Assembly: GCA_965247265.1 (NCBI GenBank) | Contig: OZ252002.1 | Span: 496,001 to 560,000 of the forward strand | Length of the DNA stretch: 64,000 nucleotides | From: G965247265 sp965247265 | GTDB taxonomy: Bacteria > Pseudomonadota > Gammaproteobacteria > UBA4575 | Direction of reading: 5' to 3' | In this document: positions 61,076 through 64,000 of the stretch, one piece after another | Position numbering within the stretch: position 1 is the stretch's first letter | Layout of the letters: each line of letters opens with the position of its first letter | Notes under the pieces: generated by a model | Database searches by the model: none | What the model was told of the DNA's origin: nothing | The model's input: the letters and a program-made list of their open reading frames with translations, nothing else | Made by a program: the position numbers and the translations under genes

Positions 61076-62149
61076 GTGACTATTTCTCCTAAAAAATTAT
61101 TTCGTGCTGAATTAGAAAAGATGCGCGCATATCAAGTCCCAAATACATACGGATTTGTAAAGCTCGATGCTATGGAAAATCCTTTTTCACTTCCTAATAA
61201 TTTGCGTGATCAATGGCTTTCTTTTTTAAATGAAATCGAATTGAATCGCTACCCGGATCCAGTTGCAAACAAACTCAAGCAGTCTTTACGTAGTGTATTT
61301 TCAATTTCTTCTAATCATGAACTAGTGTTTGGCAATGGTTCCGATGAGTTGATTCAATTACTAGTAATGGCAGTAGCAAAACCTGGTGCGTGTGTGCTTA
61401 CAGTCACACCAAGTTTTTCAATGTATAAGCTAATTTCTGAATTTGTAGGTGTTGATGTTATTGAGGTTCCCTTAACTGAAACATATGCATTACATGCTGA
61501 TCTAATATGTGAGTCTATTGGCAAACATAACCCATCATTAGTTTTTCTTGCTTGCCCTAATAATCCTACTGGAACACTTTGGCCTATTAAAAATGTAGAA
61601 AAAATTATTCAGCAAGCAAAAGGCCTTGTAGTTATTGACGAGGCCTACGTACCGTTTACTTCAAGCTCGATGATGCAATTAGTCGATAAGTATTCAAATG
61701 CGTTGATGCTTCGAACGGTGTCAAAAATGGGATTGGCAGGATTACGCTTTGGCTGGATGGCGGGAGCTGCGCAATGGATAAGTGAGCTTAATAAATTGCG
61801 CTTACCCTATAATATAAATGCTTTGACACAAGCAAGTGTTTTATTTGCACTTGAAAATATCTCGGTATTTGATAACCAGGCCAAACTAATTTGTGAGCAA
61901 CGTGATAAATTGTTTACAGCATTGCGAGAGACAGAGGGAATTCAAGTTTTTCCAAGTGAAGCGAATTTCATTTTATTTAAAGTGCTGCAATCCTCTGCTG
62001 ATAATGTATTTGCACGTTTGCTTCAACAAAAAATAATGATTAAAAATGTTTCGGACAATCACTTATTAGTGAACTGTTTGCGCGTGACAGTAGGCACTGA
62101 AAAAGAAAATGAAATTTTCATAGGTGCACTTAAGCAATCATTAAGCTAG
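61076..62149 (+). CDS. hisC: histidinol-phosphate aminotransferase
   Basis: 357 aa, start GTG. PLP aminotransferase fold: GNGSDELIQ, ACPNNPTGT, the PLP-binding Lys in LRTVSKMGLAGLRFGW. Transaminates imidazole acetol phosphate. Ends 4 bp from the convergent protease gene. Confidence 0.95.
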   Translation: MTISPKKLFRAELEKMRAYQVPNTYGFVKLDAMENPFSLPNNLRDQWLSFLNEIELNRYPDPVANKLKQSLRSVFSISSNHELVFGNGSDELIQLLVMAVAKPGACVLTVTPSFSMYKLISEFVGVDVIEVPLTETYALHADLICESIGKHNPSLVFLACPNNPTGTLWPIKNVEKIIQQAKGLVVIDEAYVPFTSSSMMQLVDKYSNALMLRTVSKMGLAGLRFGWMAGAAQWISELNKLRLPYNINALTQASVLFALENISVFDNQAKLICEQRDKLFTALRETEGIQVFPSEANFILFKVLQSSADNVFARLLQQKIMIKNVSDNHLLVNCLRVTVGTEKENEIFIGALKQSLS

Positions 62150-62153
62150 CTGT

Positions 62154-63302
62154 TTAGTGATACACAGGGCGTTGTGTAATGTTGGCTTGCAACTGAAATT
62201 CTTTGCCTCTGCGTAAACCAACAATATTCACAACATCGCCAGGTTTACGGCTGGCAATTTCATTTTGAATTGTTTTAGCATCTTGAGGATGGTAACCGGC
62301 AAATTTTAATATAATGTCTCCCGGTAAAATACCTGCTTTGTAAGCAGGACTGTTTCGTACAACCCCAGCAACTAATACACCTGATAGATTTTCAAGCCCA
62401 AAAGATTCGGCTAATTGTTGCGAGATATCTTGTAAATCTAACCCTAGCCAACCACGTATAACTCTTCCATGTTCAATAATTTGTGTCATTACATCAGTGG
62501 CAATGCCGATGGGGATAGCAAAACCAATGCCTTGATAGCCTCCCGATCTAGAAAATATTGCCGTGTTGATCCCTACAAGCTCTCCATACGCATTAATTAA
62601 TGCACCTCCAGAATTCCCAGGATTAATTGCAGCATCGGTTTGAATAAAATTTTCAAACGTATTAATTCCTAAACGATCTCTACCTGTCGCGCTCACAATT
62701 CCTTGTGTAACGGTTTGTCCAAAACCAAAAGGGTTGCCAATTGCTAAAACTACATCGCCGACTTGTAATTTAGATGAATCACTAATTACGATTTCTGGTA
62801 AATTTTTAACATCAATCGTCAGCACAGCTAAATCGGTTTCAGGATCTGCTCCCAACACGTTAGCCTCAACCGTTGTTCCGTCGGCTAACAGTACGGCAAT
62901 CTCATCTGCATTTTCGATAAGATGATAATTTGTCAGAATGTAACCTTGTACACTCATGATGACGCCAGAGCCTAGGCTCGTTTGAGAGCGCGGTTGTGGT
63001 TTGTTGGGTTCTCCAAAAAAACGACGAAATAAAGGGCTGTCTAATAAAGGCCTTCGGTTTGCAGTTACAAGCTTTGTTGTATAGATGTTAGCAACCGCAG
63101 GTGCGGCTCGTTTAACGGCTTGTGCATAGGAAACTGGACCATATCCTAAATTTTCTGGGCGGTCAGTTTGGTTTTCTAAAAATTCAATAACAGGTCTTTT
63201 GTCAATTATATGATTAGGCAAAATAATCACTAATAGCACGGCTGCTAATACGCCGACTACTATGGCTTGTAAGACAAATTGAAAGAGTTTGCGAATATTC
63301 AT
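62154..63302 (-). CDS. DegS-like membrane-anchored serine protease
   Basis: 382 aa. One N-terminal membrane anchor (about 10-30), a trypsin-like domain with triad His127 (TNYHLI), Asp157 (ETDLAVL) and Ser231 (GNSGGAL), and one C-terminal PDZ domain (about 280-370). One PDZ and a membrane anchor match DegS/AlgW, the site-1 protease of the sigma-E envelope stress pathway. No sigma-E genes are nearby. Its start is close to that of the divergent NIF3 gene. Confidence 0.9.
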   Translation of the reverse strand: MNIRKLFQFVLQAIVVGVLAAVLLVIILPNHIIDKRPVIEFLENQTDRPENLGYGPVSYAQAVKRAAPAVANIYTTKLVTANRRPLLDSPLFRRFFGEPNKPQPRSQTSLGSGVIMSVQGYILTNYHLIENADEIAVLLADGTTVEANVLGADPETDLAVLTIDVKNLPEIVISDSSKLQVGDVVLAIGNPFGFGQTVTQGIVSATGRDRLGINTFENFIQTDAAINPGNSGGALINAYGELVGINTAIFSRSGGYQGIGFAIPIGIATDVMTQIIEHGRVIRGWLGLDLQDISQQLAESFGLENLSGVLVAGVVRNSPAYKAGILPGDIILKFAGYHPQDAKTIQNEIASRKPGDVVNIVGLRRGKEFQLQANITQRPVYH

Positions 63303-63349
63303 AGGTGCGCTACCCTATCATGAAGGCTACAAATAGTGATGTAACGCTG

Positions 63350-64000
63350 ATGGTGACTTTACAAAAACTTACACAGTACACAAATTCATTTTTGCAAATT
63401 GATTGCTTCAATGATTATTGTCCAAATGGCTTACAGGTTGAAGGTTCTGATAGTATTCAGAGAATTGTAACGGGAGTGACGGCAAGCCAAGCTTTGCTTG
63501 AAGCTGCATGTGATAAGAATGCAGATGCGGTGTTGGTTCATCATGGGTATTTTTGGAAAAATGATGATCCTCGAGTCATTGGTATGAAGCGCGCGCGTTT
63601 AAATACCTTATTAGTGAATAATATAAGTCTGCTAGCATACCATTTACCTTTAGATGCACATCCCGAAGTCGGTAATAATGTGCAACTAGCGCAATTATTA
63701 GGCATTCAAGTAGAAGATGAGCTGTCTACCAAGGCGCAGCCAGCTTGTGGAAGTGTGGGCTATTTTAAAAAAGCGATGGGTGCTGTTGAGGTAAAACAGC
63801 TTATTGAATCAAAACTGAATCACAGCTGCATTCATGTAGATGTAGGTTCTACACCCATAACTACCGTTGCTTGGTGCACGGGCGCTGGACAAGGATTCAT
63901 CGATATCGCTGCAGAAAAAAAATTAGATGCATATATTAGTGGTGAAATTTCAGAGCAGACTACCCATATTGCGCGTGAAGCGGGCATTCATTATTTTGCT
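63350..64000 (+). CDS. NIF3/YbgI-family protein (C-terminus beyond window)
   Basis: 217 residues to the window edge from an ATG at 63350, chosen because it aligns with the usual family start; an ATG at 63320 would add ten. Characteristic stretches: NDYCPNGLQVEG, GVTASQALLEAA, LVHHGYFWK and LAYHLPLDAHPEVGNN, which carry metal-ligand histidines. Reported as a GTP cyclohydrolase-like or metal-dependent hydrolase; true function not settled. Usual proteobacterial neighbour of the DegS gene. Confidence 0.93.
   Translation, partial: MVTLQKLTQYTNSFLQIDCFNDYCPNGLQVEGSDSIQRIVTGVTASQALLEAACDKNADAVLVHHGYFWKNDDPRVIGMKRARLNTLLVNNISLLAYHLPLDAHPEVGNNVQLAQLLGIQVEDELSTKAQPACGSVGYFKKAMGAVEVKQLIESKLNHSCIHVDVGSTPITTVAWCTGAGQGFIDIAAEKKLDAYISGEISEQTTHIAREAGIHYFA

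Noticed and set aside
63303..63349. Short divergent gap before the NIF3 gene as a special regulatory site
   Set aside because: No inverted repeat or promoter hexamer pair is visible; the start at 63350 gives an ordinary 47-bp gap.
1..64000. CRISPR array or prophage
   Set aside because: No regularly spaced direct repeats, cas genes, integrase or phage structural genes are visible; the Nu1-like gene is alone.

Overview
The window is an AT-rich chromosomal segment of a gammaproteobacterium. The gene order is diagnostic: rsmD-coaD beside ftsY-ftsE-ftsX-rpoH; mrcA divergent from pilMNOPQ-aroK-aroB; tsaD divergent from rpsU-yqeY; dnaG-rpoD; and rpoN-hpf-ptsN-rapZ with the lpt, kdsC and mla genes. 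The cell is Gram-negative with an LPS-type outer membrane (LptA/B/C, KdsC, MlaF-E-D-C-B). It has type IV pilus alignment and secretin genes, is aerobic (aa3-type oxidase locus), makes biotin, histidine and aromatic compounds, and has a regulatory PTS relay. I cannot name a genus. Coding density is high and no gap exceeds about 270 bp.

Layout. 0-5.7 kb (minus): partial DsbA-like gene, gamma-glutamyltransferase, coaD, rsmD and an M16 peptidase pair. 5.8-11 kb (plus): ftsY, ftsE, ftsX and rpoH, with three extra genes between ftsX and rpoH: an orphan small protein, a Nu1-like helix-turn-helix protein and a tandem-receiver protein. rpoH has a perfect CIRCE operator. 11-18.2 kb (minus): cytochrome c oxidase structural and assembly genes. 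Here coxA and coxB are each split by a frameshift, and CoxB also lacks a CuA histidine. 18.3-24.2 kb: bioH-bioC, plsY, tsaD, rpsU-yqeY, hemE and a conserved hypothetical. 24.2-36.3 kb: mrcA, then pilMNOPQ, aroK, aroB, dgt and a DamX-like gene. 36.5-40.2 kb: dnaG, rpoD and a CAU tRNA that reads as tRNA-Ile2. 40.2-41.4 kb: an IS6-like element that has cut off a dehydrogenase gene. 41.6-53.3 kb (minus): mgtE, a PTS/HPr kinase regulatory cluster, rpoN, lptB-A-C, kdsC and yrbG. 53.4-62.1 kb (plus): mlaFEDCB, murA, hisG, DAHP synthase, hisD and hisC. The window ends with a DegS-like protease (minus) and a NIF3 gene running off the edge (plus).

Most of the window is conserved housekeeping sequence. 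The parts worth checking are the damaged oxidase genes, the exact CIRCE operator on rpoH, the accessory trio between ftsX and rpoH, pilQ without a canonical start codon, the IS6-linked deletion beside the tRNA, and a perfect 16-bp palindrome at 41559-41594. The frameshifts could be real decay, recoding or assembly error; the sequence alone cannot decide. Operons, promoters and regulation are inferred from spacing and motifs only.
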